A stretch of DNA of 61,705 nucleotides from NCBI GenBank assembly GCA_016195825.1, contig JACPYV010000137.1, forward strand, positions 1 through 61,705, written 5' to 3'. Source of the DNA: Burkholderiales bacterium (GTDB taxonomy: Bacteria > Pseudomonadota > Gammaproteobacteria > Burkholderiales > Burkholderiaceae_C). A program made the position numbers and the translations under genes. Every line of letters starts with the position of its first letter. The stretch's first letter is position 1. The notes beneath the pieces were generated by a model. It was not told the DNA's origin and did not search any database. It saw only the letters and a list, made by a program, of their open reading frames with translations. Positions 47,697-58,498 of the stretch are shown here, piece after piece.

Positions 47697-50600
47697 AGAT
47701 GCCGTTGGCGTCGGCACGCGACGTCGGTCGCTATCTGGCGCTGTCGGCGGGCATCACCGCCGTCTACTACGTGCTGGGCCGCCTGGGCCTGCTGATGGTG
47801 CTGCCGCCCTACCAGGTGGCGCCCATCTACCCGGCCGCCGGCTGGGGCCTGGCGGTGCTGCTGGCGCTGGGCCTGCGCTACTTGCCGGCCGTGGCACTGG
47901 GCTCCTTCGTCGTGCAGGCCACGACGATGAGCGACCTGGGCGGCAGCGTGCTGCCGATCGCGCTCGGCATCGGCTGCGGCGCGGCGGCGCAGGCGGCGGC
48001 CGGCACGCTGCTGATACGGCGCTGGTGCGGCCGACCGCTGCTGCTGGCCTCGCCACGCGAGATTGGCGGCTATCTGGCCGCGGCGACGCTGGCCGGCCTC
48101 GTGAGCCCGAGCTGCGCGACGCTGGTGCTGAAGGCCGCGGGCGTCATCGCCGCGGCACAGATGGGCCTGGTCTGGACCGTCTGGTGGACCGGCGACCTGA
48201 TGGGCGTGCTGATCGCCACGCCCATCACGCTGGCGCTGATCGGCCAGCCGCGCTCGGCCTGGGCCACGCGGCGCTTCAGCGTGGGCCTGCCCATGCTGCT
48301 CACCACGCTGGTGGTAGGCCTGGGCGTGGCCGCCACCATGGAATGGGACCGCCAGCGCAACCGTGCCGACTTCACGCGCGACGCGACCAGCGCGGCCCAG
48401 GACCTGGCCAGCCGCTTGCGCGAGCCGCTGCTGGCGCTGGAGGGCGTGCACGGCCTGATCAAGGTCAAGCCGCGGCCCACACGCGACGATTTCGCGCGGG
48501 CCACCGAGGGCCTGCTGACCGAGGACAGCCCATTGATCGCGCTGGGCCTGACGCTGCGCGTGGCGCGCGCCGACGTGGAGCGCTTCAATGCCGCGGCCGC
48601 GGCCGATGCCTTCCCCGGGGGCTACCAGGCGCGCGACCGCACGCGCGCCGGCGACCTACGCCCGCCGGCCGACGAGGACATGCTGGCCATCCGCCTCATC
48701 GAGCCGCTGTCGCGCAATGCCGGCGCACTGGGCATCAACGTGCGCACCATCCCCGACGCGCGCGCCGCCATCGAGAGGGCCGCACGACTGGGCAGACCCG
48801 TCGCCTCTGCCGGCTTCCAGCTGTCGCAGGACAAGGAGGGCGGCATCGGTGTCGTCACCTACCAGCCGCTGTACCGCGGCTCGCCGGACGCGGGCGAGCA
48901 GGCGCTGGACGGCGTCGTCTTCGCCACGCTGCGGCCCGACCTGCTGCTGTCGCGCCTGGCCGCGCAGTGGCCCGAGCACCTGGCGGCCTGCCTCGTCGAC
49001 CTGGAGCCCGGGGCCGCCTCCCCGCGCCTGGGCGGCCGGCGCGGCTGCGAGGCCGTGCAGCGCGGCGACGACACGACGCTGCCGCTGGTGAAGATGCCGC
49101 TGGAGTTCGGCGGCCGGCACTGGGAGGTGCGTGTCTACGACCTGCCGGGCCTCGTGCAGGCGCCGGGCCGCAGCTGGGCGTTCGCGCTGGTGGGCCTGCT
49201 GGCCACGGCCATGGTGGGTGCGCTGCTGCTGCTGATGTCGGGTCGCACCCAGCATGTCGAGGCCCTGGTCGGCGAGCGCACGGCGGCGCTGGAGCGCGAG
49301 ATCGCCAATCGCGCCCAGGGCGAACGCGCCCTCACCCAGAGCGAACAGCGCTTTCACAGCATCTTCGACGCGGCGCCCATCGGCATCGCCTTCACCGACT
49401 TGAACGGAGGCTTCCAGGAGGTCAACGCGCAGTTCTGCAACCTGGTCGGCTATCCGGCCGAGGCGCTGATCGGCCGGCGCTCCATCGACGTGACGCATGC
49501 GGACGACCGTCGCGAGGACATCCGCCTGGCGCGCCGCATGATGCGCGGCGAGATCCCGTTCTACCGCCGGCTCAAGCGCTATGTGCGCCAGGACGGCAGC
49601 ATCGCGCATGCGCGGGTGCTGGTCAGCCTGCTGCGGGGCGCGGACGGCCGGCCGCACCGGCTGGTGGGCGTCGTCGAGGACATCACCGACCAGTTGCGCA
49701 TCGAGGAACTGGACCGCGCCCGCGAGGCCGCCGAGGCGGCCAACCAGGCCAAGAACGAGTTCTTGTCGCGCATGAGCCATGAGCTGCGCACGCCGATGAA
49801 CGCCATCCTGGGCTTCACGCAGCTGATGCAGATGGACGCGGGCGAGCCGCTGCCGCCGGCCCAGCGCACTCGCGCCCAGCAGATCGCCCAGGCGGGCTGG
49901 CATCTGCTGGAGATGATCAACGACACGTTGGACCTGTCGCGCATCGAGGCCGGCTCGCTGCGCTTGGACCCGACCGTGCTGGATCTGCCGCCACTGCTGG
50001 CCCGTGCGCTGGCCTTGGTGCAGAACAACGCGAACGACCGCGGCCTGACCGTCAGCCAGCGGCTGGACCCGGGTGCGCTGCGCATCGTCGGCGACCCCAC
50101 CCGCGTCACCCAGGTGCTGACCAACCTGCTCAGCAATGCTGTCAAGTACAACCGCACTGGCGGCAACGTCAGCATCGAAGCCCGCAGCCCCGAGTCAGGC
50201 TGGGTCGAGATCTCGGTCCGGGATACCGGACTGGGCCTGAGTGACGAGCAGCGCGCCGCCCTCTTCCAGCCCTTCAACCGCCTGGGCCGCGAGCGCAGCG
50301 GCCTGCCGGGCACCGGCATCGGCCTGGTCATCAGCCGCCGGCTGGCCGAAATGATGGGCGGCAGCCTGCGGGCCGAGGCCGTGCAGGGACCCGGCGCCTG
50401 CTTCGTGCTGCGGCTACCGGCCGCGGGCGTTGCCACGCCGGCCGCTGCCGACGCAGCCGCGGCCGCCGCGGCCGAACCGGCGGCGCCGCTGGCCGGCCCC
50501 CACCGGCGCGTGCTCTACGTCGAGGACAACCCGCTGAACGCCGACGTCATGCGCGGCATCCTGGAGCAACGCCCCGGGCTGGAGCTGGAGATCGCGGCCA

Positions 50601-50890
50601 CGGTCGAGGCCGGGCTGCGGGCGCTGCGGGAGCGCCCGCCGGCCCTGCTGCTGCTGGACTGGCAGTTGCCCGACGGCGACGGCCTGGCGCTGTTGAGCCG
50701 ACTGCGCGAGCTGGGCGTGGCAGCACCGCCCGTCATCGTCGTGTCGGCCAATGCCCAGCCCGAGCAGATCGCCGCGGCCCAGGTCGCCGGCGCCGGGCAC
50801 TACCTGACCAAACCGCTGGACGTGCGTGAACTGCTGGCCCTTGTCGACGAATTGTTAGCGCCGCGGGCCGGCACGGACCGGGCAGAATGA
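47693..50890 (+). CDS. Hybrid sensor histidine kinase (MASE1-CHASE-PAS-HisKA-HATPase-REC)
   Basis: 1065 residues from the ATG at 47693, overlapping the permease stop (ATGA). Eight or so N-terminal helices form a MASE1-type sensor (YQVAPIYPAAGWGLAVLLAL). A CHASE periplasmic domain (about 225-500, REPLLALEGVHGLIKVKPRP, GINVRTIPDARAAIERAA) is followed by another helix, PAS/PAC (QRFHSIFDAAPIGIAFTDLN), HisKA (FLSRMSHELRTPMNAILGFT), HATPase (TGIGLVISRRLAEMMGGSLR) and a receiver (LLLLDWQLPDGDGLALLSRL). The ligand is unknown. It is 31 bp upstream of a cheW gene, so the two may be co-transcribed. Confidence 0.92.
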   Translation: MKMPLASARDVGRYLALSAGITAVYYVLGRLGLLMVLPPYQVAPIYPAAGWGLAVLLALGLRYLPAVALGSFVVQATTMSDLGGSVLPIALGIGCGAAAQAAAGTLLIRRWCGRPLLLASPREIGGYLAAATLAGLVSPSCATLVLKAAGVIAAAQMGLVWTVWWTGDLMGVLIATPITLALIGQPRSAWATRRFSVGLPMLLTTLVVGLGVAATMEWDRQRNRADFTRDATSAAQDLASRLREPLLALEGVHGLIKVKPRPTRDDFARATEGLLTEDSPLIALGLTLRVARADVERFNAAAAADAFPGGYQARDRTRAGDLRPPADEDMLAIRLIEPLSRNAGALGINVRTIPDARAAIERAARLGRPVASAGFQLSQDKEGGIGVVTYQPLYRGSPDAGEQALDGVVFATLRPDLLLSRLAAQWPEHLAACLVDLEPGAASPRLGGRRGCEAVQRGDDTTLPLVKMPLEFGGRHWEVRVYDLPGLVQAPGRSWAFALVGLLATAMVGALLLLMSGRTQHVEALVGERTAALEREIANRAQGERALTQSEQRFHSIFDAAPIGIAFTDLNGGFQEVNAQFCNLVGYPAEALIGRRSIDVTHADDRREDIRLARRMMRGEIPFYRRLKRYVRQDGSIAHARVLVSLLRGADGRPHRLVGVVEDITDQLRIEELDRAREAAEAANQAKNEFLSRMSHELRTPMNAILGFTQLMQMDAGEPLPPAQRTRAQQIAQAGWHLLEMINDTLDLSRIEAGSLRLDPTVLDLPPLLARALALVQNNANDRGLTVSQRLDPGALRIVGDPTRVTQVLTNLLSNAVKYNRTGGNVSIEARSPESGWVEISVRDTGLGLSDEQRAALFQPFNRLGRERSGLPGTGIGLVISRRLAEMMGGSLRAEAVQGPGACFVLRLPAAGVATPAAADAAAAAAAEPAAPLAGPHRRVLYVEDNPLNADVMRGILEQRPGLELEIAATVEAGLRALRERPPALLLLDWQLPDGDGLALLSRLRELGVAAPPVIVVSANAQPEQIAAAQVAGAGHYLTKPLDVRELLALVDELLAPRAGTDRAE

Positions 50891-50921
50891 CGGCTCCCGC
50901 CCTCCCCCAGCCCAGCGTCCG

Positions 50922-51422
50922 ATGAGCTCCACCGACCTCGTTCCCACCACCGGCGCCCAGGCCCTCCAGGCCCAGGGCCGCACCAACGGCCAGCAGTTCC
51001 TGACCTTCCGCATCGCCGAGGAGGAATACGGGCTGGACATCCTGCGCGTGCAGGAGATCCGCTCCTACGAGGCGCCCACCCGCGTCGCGAATGCGCCGTC
51101 CTTCGTGAAGGGGGTGGTCAACCTGCGCGGCGTCATCGTGCCCATCCTGGACCTGCGGCTGCGCCTCGGCCAGGCCGGCGAGTACAACGCCTTCACGGTC
51201 GTCATCGTGCTGAACGTTGCCGGCCGCGTGGTCGGCATCGTCGTGGATTCGGTCTCAGACGTGCTGGAACTGAGCGCCGGCGAGATCAAGGCCCGCCCCG
51301 AGGTGCCGGCGGCCATGGACGCCCGCTTCATCACCGGCCTGGGCAAGATCGGCGACCGCATGCTGATCCTGCTGGACATCCAGGCCATGATCCAGAGCCC
51401 GGATTTCGGTCTGGTCGACTGA
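50922..51422 (+). CDS. cheW: Second CheW coupling protein
   Basis: 166 residues, a single CheW domain nearly identical in its core to the protein at 22681 (LDILRVQEIRSYEAPTRVAN, GVVNLRGVIVPILDLRLRL, FTVVIVLNVAGRVVGIVVDS). The N-terminal tail is different (SSTDLVPTTGAQALQAQG). It is an isolated copy, next to a hybrid kinase rather than receptors. It may serve receptors encoded elsewhere or the same CheA. Confidence 0.96.
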   Translation: MSSTDLVPTTGAQALQAQGRTNGQQFLTFRIAEEEYGLDILRVQEIRSYEAPTRVANAPSFVKGVVNLRGVIVPILDLRLRLGQAGEYNAFTVVIVLNVAGRVVGIVVDSVSDVLELSAGEIKARPEVPAAMDARFITGLGKIGDRMLILLDIQAMIQSPDFGLVD

Positions 51423-51522
51423 AGCCGGCGCGCCACGACGGGCGCCTGGCCTGAATCAAGTTGGCGTCCACTAACTGTTTCAGCCAGAGAAACACTGCAT
51501 TCCTGGCAGAGGTCAGTCCGGC

Positions 51523-51551
51523 TTAGCACTCAACAAAGCAGAGTGCTAATA
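51523..51551 (+). promoter_or_regulatory. CIRCE operator covering the rpoH promoter
   Basis: TTAGCACTC (51523-51531), nine bases, GAGTGCTAA (51541-51549) is a perfect CIRCE, the binding site of the heat-shock repressor HrcA. The same bases form a sigma-70-type promoter, TTAGCA (51523-51528), 17 bp, TAATAT (51546-51551), so HrcA would block polymerase directly. The start codon of rpoH is 48 bp downstream. Confidence 0.95.
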
Positions 51552-51598
51552 TTGCGTCACCGCCGCATTCCGCGCGGCGGTTAGCAAGGATTTAGACG

Positions 51599-52516
51599 AT
51601 GTCTGCCTCTTCCGCCATTGCCGTCCGCGACCCCTGGGCCCTGGTGCCCTCGCTGGGCAATCTGGACGCCTACATCTCCGCCGTCAACCGCCTGCCGCTG
51701 CTGACCGCGGAGGAGGAGAGCTCCGCCGCGCGCAGCCTGCGCGACAAGGGCGACCTGGAAGCCGCCGGCCGCATGGTGCTGTCGCACCTGCGCCTGGTGG
51801 TGTCCATCTCGCGCCAGTACGTCGGCTACGGCCTTCCCCAGGGTGACCTGATCCAGGAAGGCAACGTGGGCCTGATGAAGGCCGTCAAACGCTTCGACCC
51901 GGACCAGGGCGTGCGCCTGGTCAGCTACGCGATGCACTGGATCAAGGCCGAGATCCACGAGTACATCCTGAAGAACTGGCGCATGGTCAAGGTCGCGACG
52001 ACCAAGGCCCAGCGCAAGCTGTTCTTCAACCTGCGCTCGATGAAGCACCAGCTCAAGGCCGGCCAGGACAACACCGCCACGCACCGCAACACGCTGACCG
52101 AGGCCGAGGTGGCGCACGTCGCCAGCACGCTGAACGTCAAGCGCGAGGAAGTGCTGGAGATGGAGACGCGCATGTCCGGCGGCGACGTGGAGCTGGAGCC
52201 GCAGACCGACGACGACGGCGAGAGCTTTGCGCCCATCGCCTACCTGGCCGACGACAGCCACGAGCCGACGCGCGTCATCGAGGCCCGCTCGCGGGATGAA
52301 CTGGCGGGCGACGGCATCTACCGCGCGCTGGACGTGCTGGATCCGCGCAGCCGCCGCATCGTCGAAGAACGCTGGCTGAAGGTGAATGACGACTCGTCCG
52401 GCGGCATGACGCTGCACGAGCTGGCCGCCGAGTACGGCGTGTCGGCCGAGCGCATCCGCCAGATCGAAGTGGCGGCGATGAAGAAGATGAAGAAGGCGCT
52501 GACCGAGACGGCCTGA
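51599..52516 (+). CDS. rpoH: RNA polymerase heat-shock sigma factor RpoH (sigma-32)
   Basis: 305 residues. Region 2 (DLIQEGNVGLMKAVKRFDPD, then VRLVSYAMHWIKAEIHEYIL), the RpoH box QRKLFFNLR just after region 2.4, and region 4 (TLHELAAEYGVSAERIRQIE) identify sigma-32 rather than the housekeeping sigma factor. It directs transcription of chaperone and protease genes. Control by HrcA through the CIRCE in its promoter links the two heat-shock circuits. A hairpin and then a strong terminator follow. Confidence 0.97.
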   Translation: MSASSAIAVRDPWALVPSLGNLDAYISAVNRLPLLTAEEESSAARSLRDKGDLEAAGRMVLSHLRLVVSISRQYVGYGLPQGDLIQEGNVGLMKAVKRFDPDQGVRLVSYAMHWIKAEIHEYILKNWRMVKVATTKAQRKLFFNLRSMKHQLKAGQDNTATHRNTLTEAEVAHVASTLNVKREEVLEMETRMSGGDVELEPQTDDDGESFAPIAYLADDSHEPTRVIEARSRDELAGDGIYRALDVLDPRSRRIVEERWLKVNDDSSGGMTLHELAAEYGVSAERIRQIEVAAMKKMKKALTETA

Positions 52517-52539
52517 GCCTCGCTCACTCACCATCACAA

Positions 52540-52557
52540 AGGCCTCTCGCGAGGCCT
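52540..52557 (+). terminator. First hairpin after rpoH
   Basis: AGGCCTC (52540-52546) pairs with GAGGCCT (52551-52557), loop TCGC. No T-run; the stronger terminator lies 35 bp on. Confidence 0.5.
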
Positions 52558-52591
52558 GATGAGATGGTCAGCCCATCTTATGATTGCCCCA

Positions 52592-52630
52592 AACACCCCG
52601 GCGACCGACGTTGCCGGGGTGTTCTTCTTT
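52592..52630 (+). terminator. Strong terminator after rpoH
   Basis: AACACCCCGGC (52592-52602) pairs with GCCGGGGTGTT (52613-52623) and is followed by CTTCTTT. Confidence 0.85.
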
Positions 52631-52799
52631 GTGGCGGAGGTCATGGATGCACCGGCACGCACCACCAGGCGTGCAAGCTCGTCGCCCTGGGCTACGAAGA
52701 TCAAGCGGCTCTCGCCGCGGCCAGTGCGCGCGTTCGTCAAGGGCATGCGCAAGGCTGGCGAACCGTGAGGTGTCCCGCGCCTTTCTTCGATTGAAAGTC
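52631..52799. other. Gap between rpoH terminator and the AbiEi operator
   Basis: No supported gene. Short frames on the plus strand (one ending at 52768, another at 52794) have no ribosome site or recognisable family; the frame ending at 52794 is somewhat protein-like in composition but has no start after the terminator. Confidence 0.3.
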
Positions 52800-52823
52800 G
52801 CATTACTTGTATAAAAGTAATGC
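52800..52823 (+). promoter_or_regulatory. Palindromic operator upstream of the AbiEi-type gene
   Basis: GCATTACTT (52800-52808) and AAGTAATGC (52815-52823) form a perfect inverted repeat around GTATAA in an AT-rich patch within GC-rich DNA. AbiEi antitoxins repress their own promoters by binding inverted repeats, so this is the likely site. A possible promoter overlaps it (TTACTT, 16 bp, TATATT ending at 52830). Confidence 0.7.
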
Positions 52824-52835
52824 ATATATTAAACT

Positions 52836-53444
52836 TTGATCCTGGTGAATCAATCCGAGCACATCCTTGAGCTGGCCCGTCGCCGCCGCGTGCTGCGGGC
52901 TACCGATGTGCGCGCGCGCGGCTGGTCGCCGCAACTCCTTCTCCGGCTGCACCAGGCCGGCAAGCTGCGACGACTCGCCCGTGGCCTGTACGGACTGCCC
53001 GACGCCGAAGTCACCGAACACCAGACGCTGATCGAGGTCTGCCAGCGTGTGCCAAAGGCCGTGCTGTGCCTGCTGAGCGCGCTGCAATTCCACGAGATCG
53101 GCACGCAGCTTCCACACGAAGTGTGGGTCGCACTGCCAGAGGCGACACAGACCCCGATACTGAATTACCCGACGCTGCGCATCTCCCGCCTGCGCGGTGC
53201 TGCGTACAGCGACGGCATTCAGACAGTGACCGACCACGGTGCACCCATCCGCGTGTACAGCGCGGCCAAGACGGTGACCGACTGCTTCAAGTTCCGCAAC
53301 AAGATCGGCCTGGATGTGGCACTGGAGGCGCTGAAAGACGCCTGGCGCAGCCGCAAGGTCACCATGACCGAACTGAGCCACTTCGCCAAGATCAACCGTG
53401 TTGAACGTGTCATGCAGCCTTACCTGGAAGCAGTGACGCAGTGA
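52836..53444 (+). CDS. Orphan AbiEi-family antitoxin/transcriptional regulator
   Basis: 202 residues from TTG at 52836; GTG at 52845 (giving VNQSEHILELARRR) is an equally good start and fits the promoter better. The N-terminal winged helix-turn-helix (LRATDVRARGWSPQLLLRLH, AGKLRRLARGLYGLPD) and the following alpha/beta domain (VCQRVPKAVLCLLSALQFHE, VYSAAKTVTDCFKFRNKIGL) are the AbiEi pattern. In type IV toxin-antitoxin systems AbiEi is followed by the AbiEii nucleotidyltransferase toxin. Here the next 230 bp hold no such gene, so it is a lone regulator or the remnant of a lost module. Confidence 0.83.
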   Translation: MILVNQSEHILELARRRRVLRATDVRARGWSPQLLLRLHQAGKLRRLARGLYGLPDAEVTEHQTLIEVCQRVPKAVLCLLSALQFHEIGTQLPHEVWVALPEATQTPILNYPTLRISRLRGAAYSDGIQTVTDHGAPIRVYSAAKTVTDCFKFRNKIGLDVALEALKDAWRSRKVTMTELSHFAKINRVERVMQPYLEAVTQ

Positions 53445-53675
53445 CCGTGCCCGCGCTTCCCGGATCCCATCGCTGAGACGGTGACGCGGCTTGCCTTTGT
53501 CGGGCGGCAAGCCATGCCAAGACGGCGTCAACCTCACACGCCATGAGGGGCAACATGCCCACTGCCAGCTTCAGGGCCAGCTGTCACAACGAGTAGCGAG
53601 CCATGTCGGCAGCGAAGCGCGAAGTGCACTGCGCCATCAAGGCGATTTCCGGCGTACGGTTGGCAGCACACGCTT

Positions 53676-54260
53676 TCAGCGCTGCATCAAGACGCTGAGC
53701 AGCAGCCGGGCCTTGTCCCAGTCGCGCCGCACCGTGCGCTCAGCCAGCTCCAGGGCTTCGCCGATTTCGGCTTCGCTGTAGCCGCCGAAGTAGCGCATCT
53801 CCACCACCTTGGCGAGGCGGGGTTCGGCCTTGGCCAGCGCCTCCAGGGCCTCATGGACTCGCAGCAGATCCTCTCCAGCCGCAGGCAGGCCCTCGGCGCG
53901 GGCGGTGTCCAGCGTCAGCATGGCGAGGCCGCCACCCCGGCGTTCCGCCTGGTGCTCGCGCACCGCGTCAATGATGACGGACCGCATCACCTGGGAGGCA
54001 TACGCGAAGAAGGCCCGCCGCTCCGCGCCCAGCAGTTGACCGCTGCGGATGAATCGCAGGTAGGCCTCGTGAACCAGGGCCGTGGTGTCGAGCATCGGGC
54101 TGCGGCCGCCGTCGTACAGGCGCGAGTGGGCGAGCTTGCGCAGTTCGGGGTAGGCCGCACTGAAGAGTGCGTCCTGGGCGCCGGGCTGCCGGGCATTGAC
54201 CTGGCGGATCAGCTCGCCCAGGTCGGCAGGCGTCGCGGAGGAAGGGGATGCGGGGGCCAT
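53676..54260 (-). CDS. ECF-type sigma factor
   Basis: 194 residues. Region 2 (AYLRFIRSGQLLGAERRAFF, AYASQVMRSVIIDAVREHQA) and region 4 (EMRYFGGYSEAEIGEALELA, ERTVRRDWDKAR) match the ECF group often linked to serine/threonine kinases (the TIGR02999-type family). There is no anti-sigma factor next door. The upstream gene on the same strand is a TPR serine/threonine kinase, 96 bp away, which probably modulates it by phosphorylation. Usually the sigma gene comes first in such pairs; here the kinase does. Confidence 0.88.
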   Translation of the reverse strand: MAPASPSSATPADLGELIRQVNARQPGAQDALFSAAYPELRKLAHSRLYDGGRSPMLDTTALVHEAYLRFIRSGQLLGAERRAFFAYASQVMRSVIIDAVREHQAERRGGGLAMLTLDTARAEGLPAAGEDLLRVHEALEALAKAEPRLAKVVEMRYFGGYSEAEIGEALELAERTVRRDWDKARLLLSVLMQR

Positions 54261-54356
54261 GGGCGCATGTTGAATGCGGCAGATTCGCCCGTCACCCCCA
54301 AAGCTGCGGTGATATTTCCCAGATGGGGTTGCCGGTACCCCGCTTCAAGGCAGCGC

Positions 54357-57212
<2,856 letters not shown>

Positions 57213-57433
57213 GTCGGCACTTTAGGGAGGTGTGCGAGGACGGCATCGGCACTCGCTTCATCAACTCAGACGAGATCCGCCAGGCCAAAGCGGACATGGC
57301 ACCGAGGCGATGGCCGGTTTGCATGCGCGCTTCCGTCCGGATGGACAGGAGGTTGCCATGCAGATTCTTCCGACCGTGACCCGGCCCGGCCCGAAAGCCG
57401 CTGCGCACAAGCTGCGCCAGCGCCCGCCGCGCC

Positions 57434-57733
57434 GTGCGCCATCGGGATGGCGGCAGCGTGAACCGCATCGTCGCGAGCGGCTTGCAGCTCGCCGCGGGGA
57501 CGGCGCTCGACATCTCGCGGCTCGCCCTGGACGGCTCCATCGGCGTGCCGGCGGTACCCGGGCCGGCGGGCTGGGCGCTGTGGCTGGCGGGGGGGCTGCC
57601 CCTGCTGCCCCTGCTGCCCTTGCTGCCCCTGCTGGCGCGGCGCTGCGCCTGTCGCTCAATGTCCGGTCTTGCCGCTCGCCAGCGCCTGGCCCTTGAAGCC
57701 CTCAAGCAACCCACCCCCCGGAGATGTCCATGA
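57434..57733 (+). pseudogene. Remnant of a PEP-CTERM protein (C-terminal end only)
   Basis: The frame reads VNRIVASGLQLAAGTALDIS, then VPAVPGPAGWALWLAGG, LPLLPLLPLLPLLARR. This is the V-P-x-P, hydrophobic helix, Arg cluster order of an exosortase signal. The rest of the protein is missing and the end runs on for 30 residues into the next gene's start. A four-fold 9-bp repeat (CTGCTGCCC type) expands the helix. Upstream (57213-57433) no matching N-terminus is present, although AGGAGG at 57347-57352 before an ATG at 57358 may mark the old start in another frame. Decayed gene, or a chance frame, is the choice. Confidence 0.45.
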
Positions 57734-58485
57734 AGCCCCCCCTGCTCCACATCGCTGCCGCGCTGATTGCAGCCAGCCTCGCCGGCCCGGCCCTGGCGGC
57801 CGACTTCGCATTCGATCTCAGCGCCGATCCGGCCGCGCGCTGGCACGACGGCAATACACCCTACTCGGGCCGCTCGGGCAGCCTGGTCTGCTCGCCCTGC
57901 ACAGTCGACCTGTTGTCCACCCCCGACGCACACACCGGTGCGACCGACTCGGCGGCCTTCACGCTCGCGACCGGCGACAGCCTGCAAGGCGTACTGCGGC
58001 TCGCCGCGCCGCTGACCATTGGCCCCAGCGCGGCCGGCGTCTTCCTGAACCTGCACCTCGCCGACACGCCGCTCGACGCCAGCCAGGGCCACGACATCTG
58101 GATCAGCGAACCGGGCCAGAACCATGCCCGCTTTGAGCTGTTCAACGGCAACCAGCCGGTCCTGCTACCGGGGCTGCTGATCTTCGGCGGCTCGGGGGGC
58201 GATCTGAGCTTCGCGGCAGTCAGCCACAGCGCCCAGCCGGCCTTCACTTTCGACCGCATCGAGTTCGGCGGCCGGGTCGACGCCATCCAGGATCCCAGCG
58301 CTGCCTTGCACGCCAGCATCGCGCTGGGCGCCAGCCCGATGCAACTGACCGTCTTCACCAGCGCCGTGCCCGAGCCGGCCAGCCTGGTCCTGTTGCTTGC
58401 TGGTGGGCTGGCCTTGCTCGGCTGGCGGCAAGTGCGGCCCCCAGGCGCGTGCCTGCCCGCATTGCTTGCCGATTCGCCCACCTGA
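57730..58485 (+). CDS. PEP-CTERM exported protein
   Basis: 251 residues from the ATG at 57730. GGAG (57720-57723) fits this start and abuts the in-frame ATG at 57724. Signal peptide (about 1-24, ALIAASLAGPALAAD), a beta-rich domain with one CSPC pair (LVCSPCTVDL), then VPEPASLVLLLAGGLALLGW with RQVRP. About 14 residues follow the Arg motif (GACLPALLADSPT), longer than usual after the sorting signal. It is a predicted exosortase substrate; role unknown. It is 13 bp upstream of the next PEP-CTERM gene. Confidence 0.85.
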   Translation: MKPPLLHIAAALIAASLAGPALAADFAFDLSADPAARWHDGNTPYSGRSGSLVCSPCTVDLLSTPDAHTGATDSAAFTLATGDSLQGVLRLAAPLTIGPSAAGVFLNLHLADTPLDASQGHDIWISEPGQNHARFELFNGNQPVLLPGLLIFGGSGGDLSFAAVSHSAQPAFTFDRIEFGGRVDAIQDPSAALHASIALGASPMQLTVFTSAVPEPASLVLLLAGGLALLGWRQVRPPGACLPALLADSPT

Positions 58486-58498
58486 AGGGAGTTGCGCC

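Noticed and set aside
44628..47717. 1029-codon minus-strand frame
   Set aside because: Gln/His/Arg-rich shadow of the PA2778-like and YbbP-like genes.
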